A DNA stretch of 64,000 bases, taken from assembly GCF_900105145.1 (NCBI RefSeq), contig NZ_LT629752.1, positions 310,001-374,000 on the forward strand, written 5' to 3'. Shown in pieces: positions 16,601-26,159 of the stretch (within the stretch, counting starts at the first letter, position 1; each line of letters starts with the position of its first letter). The stretch is from Polaribacter sp. KT25b. Lineage in GTDB: Bacteria > Bacteroidota > Bacteroidia > Flavobacteriales > Flavobacteriaceae. The notes below the pieces were generated by a model. It had not been told where the DNA came from and did no database searches. It saw only the letters and a program-made list of their open reading frames with translations. The translations under genes and the position numbers were made by a program.

Positions 16601-19600
16601 TTACCAGATGAGATTGGTAGTATTACAAGTTTAGAAAAGTTGTATTTAAACAATAATGTATTAACAAGTTTACCAAGTACAATAAATGGATTAACAAGTT
16701 TAGTAGAATTACATGTTGAAGCCAATGAGTTAACAAGTTTACCAACAACCATAGGAGGTCTAACAAGTTTAGAGAAGTTGTATATATCAAGTTCTAGTAG
16801 TAATAATAAGCTAACAAGTTTACCAGATGAGATAGGAGATTTAAGTAATTTAAAGGAGTTGTATATAGAGAATATGTACACTTATCAAACAGATGGTACT
16901 TATATTTATCATTTAGAAAGTTTGCCAACCACGATGAATAAGTTAACAAGTTTAGAAGTTTTAGAAGCATCTAATAGTGGAATAGGGGGTTTGGTAGATT
17001 TAAGGAATCTAATAAATTTGACAAGAATACAATTACACAATAATAAGATAGAAGATTTAAAGATTGATGCACCTGTATCAAACTTTAATACTTATTCAGG
17101 TGGTACCTACTCTTTTAATTTAAGTAATAATTCTTATTTAACTTGTGTAGAAGTACCAACATTAGAAGTAAGTAATTGGGAAACTAGGTATGCAAGTTAT
17201 TCAAGCATTGCAGATAATGGAATAGCATTTAGTGATAGTTGTACAGGATTTAGAGTTCCACAGTCAGAAAGAGAAGCTTTGGTTGCGATTTATAAAGCAA
17301 CCAATGGAGGAGAAGAAAGAGATACAACAACAGGTGTAACTTGGGTAGGAACTAATTGGAGTTCTGATGCTACAGAATTAACCAATGTTGGTTCTTGGGA
17401 AGGAGTTACTACAGAGATTATCAACGGACAAAAACACGTAACGAGATTAGAGTTAGGGAATTATAAAAATCTATCAGGATCTATCCCAAAAGAGATTAAA
17501 GATTTAACAGAGTTAACCTATTTAGATTTAAGTAACGGTTCTATAGCGTCTATGGCAACAGAGATAGGAGATTTAGGTAAATTAACTTATTTAAGTTTAG
17601 CAAGCAATAGTTTAGAGAGCTTGCCAACAGGAATAGGGAACTTTACAAGTTTGGTAGAGTTAGGGTTAAGCGGTCAACGAAAAGATGAAAATTCTTATAC
17701 CTACACAAGTACCTTAACAAGTTTGCCAGATGAGATAGGGAATATAGCTAGTTTAGAAAAGTTAGATTTGAGTTCAAATGGATTAACAAGTTTACCATCA
17801 GGCATAGGTAATTTCACGAACTTAAAAGAATTAAGGTTAAATAGTCAAGCAACAAATCCTGTAAGAGGTGAATTGATTTATACCTTAACCAATTTACCAG
17901 ATGAGATTGGTAGTATTACAAGTTTAGAAAAGTTGTATTTAAACAATAATGTATTAACAAGTTTACCAAGTACAATAAATGGATTAACAAGTTTAGTAGA
18001 ATTACATGTTGAAGCCAATGAGTTAACAAGTTTACCAACAACCATAGGAGGTCTAACAAGTTTAGAGAAGTTGTATATATCAAGTTCTAGTAGTAATAAT
18101 AAGCTAACAAGTTTACCAGATGAGATAGGAGATTTAAGTAATTTAAAGGAGTTGTATATAGAGAATATGTACACTTATCAAACAGATGGTACTTATATTT
18201 ATCATTTAGAAAGTTTGCCAACCACGATGAATAAGTTAACAAGTTTAGAAGTTTTAGAAGCATCTAATAGTGGAATAGGAGGTTTGGTAGATTTAAGGAA
18301 TCTAATAAATTTGACAAGAATACAATTACACAATAATAAGATAGAAGATTTAAAGATTGATGCACCTGTATCAAACTTTAATACTTATTCAGGTGGTACC
18401 TACTCTTTTAATTTAAGTAATAATTCTTATTTAACTTGTGTAGAAGTACCAACATTAGAAGTAAGTAATTGGGAAACTAGGTATGCAAGTTATTCAAGCA
18501 TTGCAGATAATGGAATAGCATTTAGTGATAGTTGTACAGGATTTAGAGTTCCACAGTCAGAAAGAGAAGCTTTGGTTGCGATTTATAAAGCAACCAATGG
18601 AGGAGAAGAAAGAGATGCAACAACAGGTGTAACTTGGGTAGGAACTAATTGGAGTTCTGATGCTACAGAATTAACCAATGTTGGTTCTTGGGAAGGAGTT
18701 ACTACAGAGATTATCAACGGACAAAAACACGTAACGAGATTAGAGTTAGGTAATTATAAAAATCTATCAGGATCTATCCCAAAAGAGATTAAAGATTTAA
18801 CAGAGTTAACCTATTTAGATTTAAGTAACGGTTCTATAGCGTCTATAGCAACAGAGATAGGAGATTTAGGTAAATTAACTTATTTAAGTTTAGCAAGCAA
18901 TAGTTTAGAGAGCTTGCCAACAGGAATAGGGAACTTTACAAGTTTGGTAGAGTTAGGGTTAAGCGGTCAACGAAAAGATGAAAATTCTTATACCTACACA
19001 AGTACCTTAACAAGTTTGCCAGATGAGATAGGAAATATAGCTAGTTTAGAAAAGTTAGATTTGAGTTCAAATGGATTAACAAGTTTACCATCAGGCATAG
19101 GTAATTTCACGAACTTAAAAGAATTAAGGTTAAATAGTCAAGCAACAAATCCTGTAAGAGGTGAATTGATTTATACCTTAACCAATTTACCAGATGAGAT
19201 TGGAAATATAGCTACTTTAGAAAAGTTAGATTTAGAATACAATATATTAGAAAGTTTACCAAGTTCTATTACCAATTTAATTGTTCTTAAGAATTTAGAT
19301 ATAAGGCATAATAGAATCTCAGGAGCGCTAGATTTATCAAAATCAGAATCTTTAAATACTTTAGAAGCAGATTATAATAATATTCTGTCTTTAAAAATTG
19401 CTGTGTCTCCAACTATTTTTGGAACTAATGAAAAAAATCCTTCGTCAAACAGATTGGGTCTTAAAAGAAATGCATTAGGCTGTATAGAGGTGCCAAGTGA
19501 TGAGTTAGTTGCATGGCAACTCTCATTTTATAATGAAGAAGGAGATGTAATAGATAATGGAGTTGTGTATTCAGATAATTGTGCTGTCGTTACAAATAAT

Positions 19601-21397
19601 TCCATTCCAGATATAGAAAGAGAAGCACTAATTGCAGTTTATAACAGTACTAATGGTGGAAGTTGGAAAAACGATTTATCAAACGCATACAATGGAGTAA
19701 CTTGGGTAAATGATGCCAAAGATAATAGAAACGTAGGTGCTTGGTTTGGGGTAACTACAGCAATTGTAAACGGACAAAAACATGTTACAAAAGTAGAATT
19801 AAATAGTAATCAATTAGATGGTACAATCCCTTCAGTTATTAAAAACTTAACGAAATTAAAAACGTTAAAATTTGATTATAATGCAGTTTCAGAAATTGCA
19901 CCAGAAATTGGAGAATTATCTAATTTAGAACAGTTAACGTTTAATCATCAATATAGCTATGAGAAATCAGAATATGTTTTAAAAATGATACCAGTAGAAA
20001 TTAATAACATTCTTTCGTTAAAAAATTTGTCTCTTACCGGTATCCAATTAGAAGGGAATTTAGATTTTTCTAGTTTGGTGAACCTAGAGTCTTTAAGTGT
20101 TAATTCAAACCAAATAACAGGTTTAAAAATAGGTGTACCTCCAAGTGTTTTTGATAATACATATGTTTCTGAAAGTGAATACCGAAAATCTTTTGCATTT
20201 TCAAGTAACACGTATTTAAACTGTATAGCAGTGCCACAAAACACAATTGCAGATTGGGAGTCATCTTCTTTTGCAACTTCAAATCCAAATATTGTTTGGG
20301 GTCAAGATTGTAGTGCTTACAACAATGTGCCAGAAGATGAAATGCAAGCTTTGGTAGATATGTATAATAATTTAGATGGAGCTAATTGGACTAACAGTGA
20401 AAACTGGACAGGAAATTTTGCAAAGGCATTAATAAGTAATCCGTACAATGCTACTAAATGGAACGGGATAACTACAAAAATTGTAGACGGAGGAAAGCAT
20501 ATAACCGATGTTAGCTTGTCATCAAATAAGCTAAAAGGAGAAATACCAGAAAGTTTTAGTAATTTATCTAAATTAACAAACGTACAGTTAAGTTCTAATG
20601 ATATTTCTGGAGCTTTACCAAGCTCTATTGGTAACCTAACATCTTTAGAAACTTTGTATTTAAACAGTAATAAAATTGAAAGTTTACCAGCAGAAATGAC
20701 TAGAATGTTAAAGTTAAAAACCATTTATTTACAAAATAATGAAATTATGGGTAAAGTTCCTGATTTTACGGAAGCTTCAACTTTAGAAAGATTATACATC
20801 AGTTCTAATAAATTTCAGTTTGGTGATTTTGAAGATGAATTTATAACTTATCAAAATTTAAAGACGTTTTCTTATACTTCTCAAGAAAAAGTAGGTGAAG
20901 AAGAAAATATAGATTTTGGAGATGGTTTTGATAAAACATTAGAAGCTGTTGTTAGTGGGACTAACAATACGTATCAATGGTATAAAAATTATAACCCTAT
21001 TACAGATGCAACTAATAGTACTTTTGAAATTGCAAATGCTACACAACAAGATGCAGGGTTTTATTATTGTAGAGTTACCAATAGCATTGTAACAGGGTTA
21101 ACCATAGAAACAGAAAGGGTAACCTTAACTTTTGATACTGCTTTAAGCACTAAAGATGAAGTATTTTCGAATGTTATTAAACTATATCCAAACCCAGTTA
21201 CGAATGTCCTACAAATACAAAACGATTCAGATATCATTATTAACAAAATAGAAATTTATAACTTGTTAGGGAAAAAAATAGCAACTCATAAAAACCCAGG
21301 AAACTCGGTAGATGTTATACAATTAGCTAAAGGTATTTATATTGTAAATGTATTTAGTGACGATGCAAAAATGACAAAAAGAATAGTGAAAGAGTAG
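13649..21397 (+). CDS. giant secreted leucine-rich-repeat protein with Ig-like and T9SS sorting domains
   Basis: The 2582-residue protein has a signal peptide (MKTKLFLFFTFLCLAINA). It consists of repeated modules, each opening with an (S)EREALVAIYKATNGG-type cap and a TW/NW segment followed by 23-residue leucine-rich repeats (LTSLPDEIGNIASLEKLDLS). At least seven modules can be counted. Residues about 586-1851 are three near-identical copies of a 431-residue unit. Near the C-terminus an Ig-like segment (YQWYKNYNPI...DAGFYYCRV) precedes a type A T9SS sorting domain (LYPNPVTNVLQIQN, GIYIVNV). It is likely a surface-anchored or secreted adhesin. It is followed by a terminator at 21419-21456. Ligand unknown. 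Confidence 0.9.
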   Translation: MKTKLFLFFTFLCLAINAQVSQAERQALIDFYNATDGDNWTNNTNWDTDINSTSDVKTWHGVTATYIDGVYHVRDLVLTDNNLTGTLPDLSQLTELQGVSVATNKLTGNINIDLFPKKLKSISLNENNFTGDFSDFSSFTALEKLFLIDTNFTGVISEEFFPNTLSVLFLSGNTSLEGDLDFSSFKDLYILKVNNTKLNFLKLPRSVTTTSNRFHIKDTPNLAFVEVPYVSDFTNLEDDDFDIGVRIVPYNQADKTAKPNILERDALKKLYQNKSYTYANTLKSGVNDTEWLEVEVIEGETRVTEIHTTGLGINDVLPSEIGALTELKYLHVPSSSINSIPKEINNMTKLEELYLNNNFITSLPNEFYSLVNLRMLNINNNQLTSIASGLGDLINLEQLYFSNTQVDLVPTTIGNLKKLETLEFANTKISLLPPEIGGLVELTRLVAAPNNIASIPSEFGQLTKLTYLDFANCELSNTPAAFANLTELETLFLNDNELQVVAGLGGFTKLKFLRLHNNRLGEDNSNFNTDLPEDMSDLVLLEELTLYNNQLTKLPVNIGNLNKLTSLKIYSNRLSSLPNSIGSLSSLVELHVEANELTSLPTTIGGLTSLEKLYISSSSSNNKLTSLPDEIGDLSNLKELYIENMYTYQTDGTYIYHLESLPTTMNKLTSLEVLEASNSGIGGLVDLRNLINLTRIQLHNNKIEDLKIDAPVSNFNTYSGGTYSFNLSNNSYLTCVEVPTLEVSNWETRYASYSSIADNGIAFSDSCTGFRVPQSEREALVAIYKATNGGEERDTTTGVTWVGTNWSSDATELTNVGSWEGVTTEIINGQKHVTRLELGNYKNLSGSIPKEIKDLTELTYLDLSNGSIASMATEIGDLGKLTYLSLASNSLESLPTGIGNFTSLVELGLSGQRKDENSYTYTSTLTSLPDEIGNIASLEKLDLSSNGLTSLPSGIGNFTNLKELRLNSQATNPVRGELIYTLTNLPDEIGSITSLEKLYLNNNVLTSLPSTINGLTSLVELHVEANELTSLPTTIGGLTSLEKLYISSSSSNNKLTSLPDEIGDLSNLKELYIENMYTYQTDGTYIYHLESLPTTMNKLTSLEVLEASNSGIGGLVDLRNLINLTRIQLHNNKIEDLKIDAPVSNFNTYSGGTYSFNLSNNSYLTCVEVPTLEVSNWETRYASYSSIADNGIAFSDSCTGFRVPQSEREALVAIYKATNGGEERDTTTGVTWVGTNWSSDATELTNVGSWEGVTTEIINGQKHVTRLELGNYKNLSGSIPKEIKDLTELTYLDLSNGSIASMATEIGDLGKLTYLSLASNSLESLPTGIGNFTSLVELGLSGQRKDENSYTYTSTLTSLPDEIGNIASLEKLDLSSNGLTSLPSGIGNFTNLKELRLNSQATNPVRGELIYTLTNLPDEIGSITSLEKLYLNNNVLTSLPSTINGLTSLVELHVEANELTSLPTTIGGLTSLEKLYISSSSSNNKLTSLPDEIGDLSNLKELYIENMYTYQTDGTYIYHLESLPTTMNKLTSLEVLEASNSGIGGLVDLRNLINLTRIQLHNNKIEDLKIDAPVSNFNTYSGGTYSFNLSNNSYLTCVEVPTLEVSNWETRYASYSSIADNGIAFSDSCTGFRVPQSEREALVAIYKATNGGEERDATTGVTWVGTNWSSDATELTNVGSWEGVTTEIINGQKHVTRLELGNYKNLSGSIPKEIKDLTELTYLDLSNGSIASIATEIGDLGKLTYLSLASNSLESLPTGIGNFTSLVELGLSGQRKDENSYTYTSTLTSLPDEIGNIASLEKLDLSSNGLTSLPSGIGNFTNLKELRLNSQATNPVRGELIYTLTNLPDEIGNIATLEKLDLEYNILESLPSSITNLIVLKNLDIRHNRISGALDLSKSESLNTLEADYNNILSLKIAVSPTIFGTNEKNPSSNRLGLKRNALGCIEVPSDELVAWQLSFYNEEGDVIDNGVVYSDNCAVVTNNSIPDIEREALIAVYNSTNGGSWKNDLSNAYNGVTWVNDAKDNRNVGAWFGVTTAIVNGQKHVTKVELNSNQLDGTIPSVIKNLTKLKTLKFDYNAVSEIAPEIGELSNLEQLTFNHQYSYEKSEYVLKMIPVEINNILSLKNLSLTGIQLEGNLDFSSLVNLESLSVNSNQITGLKIGVPPSVFDNTYVSESEYRKSFAFSSNTYLNCIAVPQNTIADWESSSFATSNPNIVWGQDCSAYNNVPEDEMQALVDMYNNLDGANWTNSENWTGNFAKALISNPYNATKWNGITTKIVDGGKHITDVSLSSNKLKGEIPESFSNLSKLTNVQLSSNDISGALPSSIGNLTSLETLYLNSNKIESLPAEMTRMLKLKTIYLQNNEIMGKVPDFTEASTLERLYISSNKFQFGDFEDEFITYQNLKTFSYTSQEKVGEEENIDFGDGFDKTLEAVVSGTNNTYQWYKNYNPITDATNSTFEIANATQQDAGFYYCRVTNSIVTGLTIETERVTLTFDTALSTKDEVFSNVIKLYPNPVTNVLQIQNDSDIIINKIEIYNLLGKKIATHKNPGNSVDVIQLAKGIYIVNVFSDDAKMTKRIVKE
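15404..19203 (+). repeat. 1293-bp tandem repeat, about 2.9 near-identical copies
   Basis: Copies run 15404-16696, 16697-17989 and 17990 to about 19203. The period is 1293 bp, exactly 431 codons, so copy number can change without a frameshift. Copies 1 and 2 look identical wherever I compared them. Copy 3 shows five single-base differences (near 18279, 18616, 18750, 18846 and 19032), and its last 80 bases are replaced by diverged sequence. This is a recent expansion inside the LRR gene. Confidence 0.9.
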
Positions 21398-21418
21398 AAG
21401 TAGTTTGAATTAAAGAGA

Positions 21419-21456
21419 AAAATCGGATGTTGTAAAAGGCATCTGATTTTTTGTTT
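21419..21456 (+). terminator. terminator after the LRR gene
   Basis: AAATCGGATG and CATCTGATTT pair over 10 positions with one G-T wobble, followed by a run of T. It lies 22 bases after the stop. Confidence 0.7.
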
Positions 21457-21688
21457 TAGATATATTTTCTATCCTATTAAACTTTCATACAATACTTGAT
21501 TATTTTATCAATCTATACGGAACTAATATTTTAATTGGTTTTTTGAACTAGTAGGATTGATCGAAAATCTAAAATTAAAGCTATTCAAAAAAATATTGAG
21601 AATTTTTAAAGAATCTAAAATTATATCATTTTTTCTCGGCATCAGTCTTATTTAAAATTATATTTTTATCAAAAAAAAGCTTGAAACT

Positions 21689-22732
21689 ATGAAAAATAAA
21701 ATTCCTTTCAAAAGAATACTACAACAATTAAAAGCAGATTTAATTGGTAAAGATTCATATAGAGGTGTAACTTTAACATATGCTTGGTTGGCAAATCAAT
21801 TTGGGCATATTTCATTAGGATTTATTCCTTCTTTTTTAGTGTATTATTTGTTAAATTTAGATGCATTAAAAGCTGCTTTATATGTTTCTGCTTTTTGGTT
21901 TTTGTTTGAGTTATATAACTTTTTAGGACCATTATTAAGCAAAAAAGAATCTAATTCTGATGTTCTTTTTATACAAAAAAAGGTCAAATATATCTTTAGC
22001 CCTAAATGGTTTAATGTTGCTTTTGATACCTTTACAGATGTATGCTTTTTTATTGTAGGCAGTTTTTTGTTTGCTTTTTGTATCTATAAATTTAACAACA
22101 ATACTATTATAATTATTCTTGCAGTTTTGTCTATTTATTTAGCATTTGCCACTAGATATTGGTATGTAACCAAAATGTATCAATTTTATGCTAGATTTCC
22201 TTTTCAATTTCGATTAAGTCAGTGGGATTTTACTATAAATTCTTCCGATAAATTAAAAGTTGAGAACTTTTTAGATTTAAAAAACACCGGAAATCATTTA
22301 TTGCTTTTTGGATCTTTAGGTGCTGGAAAAACAAGTTTAGGCGTTGGAATATTAAATGAATTAAGCATAAAAAATAATAGTTGTTTATATGTAAATGCTA
22401 TAAAAATGTTCAATTATTTTTTTAAAGATGAAGGAGATGTTTTAGAATCTCATGAAATTTGGAATTGGAAAACTGTAGATTTTTTAATGATTGATGATAT
22501 AAACCCAAGTGAACCTATTCAGGATGAATTAATTTCGCCAACAAAATTGTTAAGTTTTATTGATACTCTAAAATTAGAAAACAAGAAAAATAGAGAAATT
22601 CTAAAAAATAAAAATATAATTTGGGTTTTAGGAAACAAGCAGCCTTTAGATGAAAAAAATAAAGATGATTGGAAAGAAATGTTGTTAAATATTGGCGTAG
22701 AAGAACAAAAAATTACTACAATAAATTTATAA
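21689..22732 (+). CDS. membrane-anchored P-loop ATPase, unknown function
   Basis: The 347-residue protein has an N-terminal half with about four hydrophobic segments (residues about 30-62, 65-85, 115-135 and 140-155) and a C-terminal nucleotide-binding domain. The latter has a Walker A motif in LLLFGSLGAGKTSLGVG (near residue 210) and a Walker B motif in DFLMIDDIN (near 268), similar in layout to DnaA/IstB-type AAA ATPases. A possible sensor-like stretch is NIIWVLGNKQ near 320. No transposase or replication partner is adjacent; the next gene converges from the other strand 10 bases away. I do not recognise the family. Confidence 0.7.
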   Translation: MKNKIPFKRILQQLKADLIGKDSYRGVTLTYAWLANQFGHISLGFIPSFLVYYLLNLDALKAALYVSAFWFLFELYNFLGPLLSKKESNSDVLFIQKKVKYIFSPKWFNVAFDTFTDVCFFIVGSFLFAFCIYKFNNNTIIIILAVLSIYLAFATRYWYVTKMYQFYARFPFQFRLSQWDFTINSSDKLKVENFLDLKNTGNHLLLFGSLGAGKTSLGVGILNELSIKNNSCLYVNAIKMFNYFFKDEGDVLESHEIWNWKTVDFLMIDDINPSEPIQDELISPTKLLSFIDTLKLENKKNREILKNKNIIWVLGNKQPLDEKNKDDWKEMLLNIGVEEQKITTINL

Positions 22733-22742
22733 AGTAAAAATT

Positions 22743-23471
22743 TTACAAAATATGATTAGCATGTGCAAAACTAATAAGATGCGGTAAACTTTTTACCTTA
22801 AACCTTTTGTATAAAGGAATAATTCTTTTTTCAATTGCAGATTGACTAACATTTAATTTTTCGGCAATTTCTTTAAAAGCATATCCTTTAGCAGCAAATT
22901 CTAGTGCTTCTTTTTCTTTTCTGGAAATTCCTAATTTATTAAACAATTGATCGTTAAGAGATTCTTCAAAACCAGATGTTATTGGTCCATAAGCTGCATA
23001 TTGCATAATATCTCCTAATTTTCTGGCATGTATTTTTTCTGAAATACCGATTATTTCTAAAATTGTTCCTTTATGAGATTTATAAATTCCAACTCTAGAA
23101 AGTAGTGGAACTATTTCTCCGTTTTTATGAATTTTTTCAACTTCTAAAGTAAAACTATATTTTTCTAAATCTTCGGTTATATTTTTTAAATACTGTAACC
23201 CTTTGTCATTTAAGTCGTTAGAGAAGTTGAAGTGTCTTTTAGATGTTGAGCTAACAATTGTTAATAATGTTATTTCTTCATCTTTGTAGCCTAACATTTC
23301 TTCCCATCCATAAGCATAAAGCATTCTATTTTTTTCAAAAGAGTAAATATAAATAGCTTGACCAATGAAATGAGGTACTCTTGTTTTGTATTCTTTGTAA
23401 ACAGGATCATTTGCGTCAAAAGGTATGTTTGATACTCTTTCTCTTGTATATTCTCCAAATTTATTCTTCAT
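22743..23471 (-). CDS. PAS-like sensor with LuxR-type DNA-binding domain
   Basis: The 242-residue transcription factor has an N-terminal PAS-like domain (residues about 30-150, with LYAYGWEEMLGYKDEEI and an IGISEKI end) and a C-terminal LuxR/GerE helix-turn-helix (LGISRKEKEALEFAAKGYAFKEIAEKLNVS, then a recognition helix around QSAIEKRI). There is no receiver or kinase domain, so it is a one-component regulator that probably senses a small ligand. A TATTTTTG box on the minus strand at 23478-23485 would give an almost leaderless mRNA, so the real start could lie slightly downstream. Targets unknown. Confidence 0.75.
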   Translation of the reverse strand: MKNKFGEYTRERVSNIPFDANDPVYKEYKTRVPHFIGQAIYIYSFEKNRMLYAYGWEEMLGYKDEEITLLTIVSSTSKRHFNFSNDLNDKGLQYLKNITEDLEKYSFTLEVEKIHKNGEIVPLLSRVGIYKSHKGTILEIIGISEKIHARKLGDIMQYAAYGPITSGFEESLNDQLFNKLGISRKEKEALEFAAKGYAFKEIAEKLNVSQSAIEKRIIPLYKRFKVKSLPHLISFAHANHIL

Positions 23472-23647
23472 TTCTTACAAAAATATATAAAACTGCGAAA
23501 AGACACAGTTGACAATTTTGTAAATATACTTTATTTTTGAATAAATTCTATTGAAAAAGAGTAAGTAAAAAGATTCGCTATGAAAAAGGAATTATAAAAC
23601 TTTGCTATCGATTAAGATGAATTTGTCCCCTAACTTAGATTCGTTTA

Positions 23648-23681
23648 AAAACCTTTACTATTTTAAAATAGTAAAGGTTTT
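23648..23681 (-). terminator. terminator after the RND gene
   Basis: Two 17-base arms are perfectly complementary with no unpaired spacer, beginning AAAACCTTTACTATTTT. A/T runs flank both sides, so it can work in both directions. It lies immediately after the stop codon at 23683. Confidence 0.8.
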
Positions 23682-23682
23682 T

Positions 23683-26058
23683 TTATTCTTCTGATATTTC
23701 GTCTTTCGTTGGAATAATTTTTATAGAAGGCTCTTTAAAAACTCTTTTGTTAGCAATTTTCTTTTCGAAGGTTAGTAACAAAGAAGGTAAAAGTAATAAG
23801 TTAGAAACCATTGCTAACAATAAGGTTATAGAAACTAAGCCTCCTAAGGCAATTGTGCCTCCAAAACTAGAAAGTGTAAATACCAAAAACCCAAAAAACA
23901 AAACAATAGAAGTGTAAAACATACTTACTCCAGTTTCGCGTAATGCTGCGTAAACAGAAGGTTTAACTTTCCATTTACTGTCCATTAATTCTTGTCTATA
24001 TTTTGCTAAAAAATGAATTGTATCATCTACAGAAATACCAAAAGCGATACTAAAAACTAGTATTGTAGATGGTTTTATTGGGATATCTAAAAAGCCCATT
24101 AATCCGGCGGTAATTAATAAAGGTAATATATTTGGTAACAAAGAAATTAAGATCATTTGTGGAGATCTAAACATCCATGCCATAAAAAGAGCAATTAAAA
24201 TAATAGCTAATGATAATGATAGTACTAAATTATTTATTAAATAATTAGTTCCTTTTATAAAAACTAAGGCTTTACCGGTTACAGAAACTGTAAACTTGTC
24301 AGAAGGAAATTCTTTATTAATTACAGCTTTTAAACGTTCTTGAATAATATCCATTTTATCTGTACCGATATCTTTCATAAAGGTAGTTATCCTTGCGTAA
24401 CGACCAGTAGAATCAACGAAATTCTTTAACATTCCGGCTTCGCTATTAGAGTTTTTTGTATACGAAAAAATATAACTTTGCTCTTGACTAGTTGGTAGTT
24501 GATAATATTTAGGATTTCCTTTGTAGTATGCTTGTTTAGAGTATTTTACTAAGTTAACTACAGAAATTGGTTTTGATAATTCAGGAAAACTTTCTATAGT
24601 TTCATTAATTTTATCCATCTTTTTTAAGGTGGATAATTTCATAACACCTTTGTCTTTTTTAGTGTCAATTAATATTTCTAAAGGCATAATGCCGCCAAAT
24701 TCCTTTTCAAAGAATTTTATATCCTTATAAAAGCCCGTACTTTTAGGCATGTCTTCAATTAAACTTCCAGAAACTCTAATTTGATAAACGCCAATAATTC
24801 CTAAAATAATAACAACAACAGATGCAATATATATAGAAATTCTTTGCTCTTTTACAGTTTTTTCCATCCAATTAACAACATTTTCAATCCATTTTGTTTC
24901 AAGATGATTTAAATGCTTCTTTTTAGGAAGTGGCATAAAACTGTAAATAATAGGAATAATTAACAGCGCCAAAATAAAAATACTAATGATGTTTACTGAT
25001 GCTAAAATTCCGAATTCGCGTAATAAATTACTTTTTACAAAAACAAAAGTTGCAAAACCAGATGCAGTTGTAATATTGGTCATTAAGGTTGCATTTCCTA
25101 TTTTAGAAATTACACGTTGTAAAGCTTTTGCTTGTTGACCATGTTTTTTAATTTCTTGCTGATATTTATTGATGAGAAAAACTGCATTTGGTACACCAAT
25201 AACAATAATTAATGGTGGTATTAATGCTGATAAAACGGTAATTTCATATCTAAATAAACCAATAAAGCCAAAAGCCCAAATAACACCTATTAATACTACT
25301 AAAAGAGTAATAAATGTGGCTCTAAAAGATCTAAAAAAGAAGAAAAATATTATAGCAGTTATGCCTAATGCGCCAACAACAAAAAGTAGAATTTCGTCTT
25401 GTATGTTTTGTGCATTTAGTGTTCTTATATAAGGCATTCCAGAAATACGAACATCTAGGTTGTTTTCTTTCTCAAATTTTTCTATAGTTGGTATTAGTTT
25501 ATCAAAAATAAAATCTCTACGAGCTGGTGTATTTATAATTTCTTTTTTAATATAAATGGCAGTTTGTAAGGTTCCTGTTTCTTTATTAAAAAGTAGGTTA
25601 TCATAAAAAGGAAGCTTTTCAAAAAGTTGTTTTTTAATTTCAAAAACCTCTTTTGTTGTTGTAGGATCCTTTTCGTATAAGGGCTCTAGTATAAATTTTC
25701 TTTTGTTTCTATCTGCTTTTAGTTTTTTAACATCAGCAATAGAAACTGTAAAATCTATTTCATCTAAATTTTCAAACTGATGTACTAAATTGTTCCATGC
25801 ATTAAATTTTTTAGGAGTAAAAACAGTAGAATCTTTTATACCAAGAATTACTAAGTTACCTTCTTCACCAAAAATTTCAAGAAATTTATTGTATTCTAAA
25901 TTTGCTTCATCGTTTTCTGGTAACAAGTTTGCTTCTGTATATGAAAACTTCATATACTTCATTTGTGATGCTAATAAGCCAGTAATAATTGCAATAATTA
26001 TTAAGATTAAATGCCTGTTTCTAAGTATTATACCGGCAACTTTTGTCCAGAAATTCAT
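23683..26058 (-). CDS. RND superfamily (MMPL-type) exporter
   Basis: The 791-residue inner-membrane protein has the RND layout of two halves, each one helix, a large extracytoplasmic loop and a bundle of five helices. The first bundle is near residues 220-370 and the second near 620-770. The second half contains GISVDDTIHFLAKYRQEL, the acidic proton-relay motif of the MMPL/sterol-sensing branch; the first has PNAVFLINKYQQE at the matching place. Such proteins move hydrophobic molecules such as lipids or hopanoids using the proton gradient. No membrane-fusion partner is adjacent. It lies 101 bases after frr but is separated from it by a terminator. Confidence 0.85.
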   Translation of the reverse strand: MNFWTKVAGIILRNRHLILIIIAIITGLLASQMKYMKFSYTEANLLPENDEANLEYNKFLEIFGEEGNLVILGIKDSTVFTPKKFNAWNNLVHQFENLDEIDFTVSIADVKKLKADRNKRKFILEPLYEKDPTTTKEVFEIKKQLFEKLPFYDNLLFNKETGTLQTAIYIKKEIINTPARRDFIFDKLIPTIEKFEKENNLDVRISGMPYIRTLNAQNIQDEILLFVVGALGITAIIFFFFFRSFRATFITLLVVLIGVIWAFGFIGLFRYEITVLSALIPPLIIVIGVPNAVFLINKYQQEIKKHGQQAKALQRVISKIGNATLMTNITTASGFATFVFVKSNLLREFGILASVNIISIFILALLIIPIIYSFMPLPKKKHLNHLETKWIENVVNWMEKTVKEQRISIYIASVVVIILGIIGVYQIRVSGSLIEDMPKSTGFYKDIKFFEKEFGGIMPLEILIDTKKDKGVMKLSTLKKMDKINETIESFPELSKPISVVNLVKYSKQAYYKGNPKYYQLPTSQEQSYIFSYTKNSNSEAGMLKNFVDSTGRYARITTFMKDIGTDKMDIIQERLKAVINKEFPSDKFTVSVTGKALVFIKGTNYLINNLVLSLSLAIILIALFMAWMFRSPQMILISLLPNILPLLITAGLMGFLDIPIKPSTILVFSIAFGISVDDTIHFLAKYRQELMDSKWKVKPSVYAALRETGVSMFYTSIVLFFGFLVFTLSSFGGTIALGGLVSITLLLAMVSNLLLLPSLLLTFEKKIANKRVFKEPSIKIIPTKDEISEE

Positions 26059-26103
26059 TTAATGTTTTTTTGTGCGAAATTAGTTAACTAGTAATTGTGT
26101 GTT

Positions 26104-26141
26104 AAAAAAAAAGAGTGCTTTACAACACTCCTTTTTTTTAT
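26104..26141 (-). terminator. terminator after frr
   Basis: GGAGTG and CACTCT/C arms around an 8-base loop have A-runs on one side and T-runs on the other, symmetrical for both strands. A separate 14-T run follows at about 26144-26157. Confidence 0.7.
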
Positions 26142-26159
26142 CATTTTTTTTTTTTTTGA

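Noticed and set aside
15046..18174. Long minus-strand frames inside the LRR gene (15046-15588, 16585-16881, 17878-18174)
   Set aside because: They lie opposite the repeated LRR units, repeat with the same 1293-bp period and encode only Leu/Ser/Lys-rich chance sequence without starts or signals.
15404..19203. CRISPR-like array because of regular repeats
   Set aside because: The unit is 1293 bp, coding and in frame; no short repeats with unique spacers and no cas genes are present.
25169..26062. Plus-strand frames opposite the RND exporter
   Set aside because: Antisense shadows of a strongly supported gene; composition matches the complement of hydrophobic codons.
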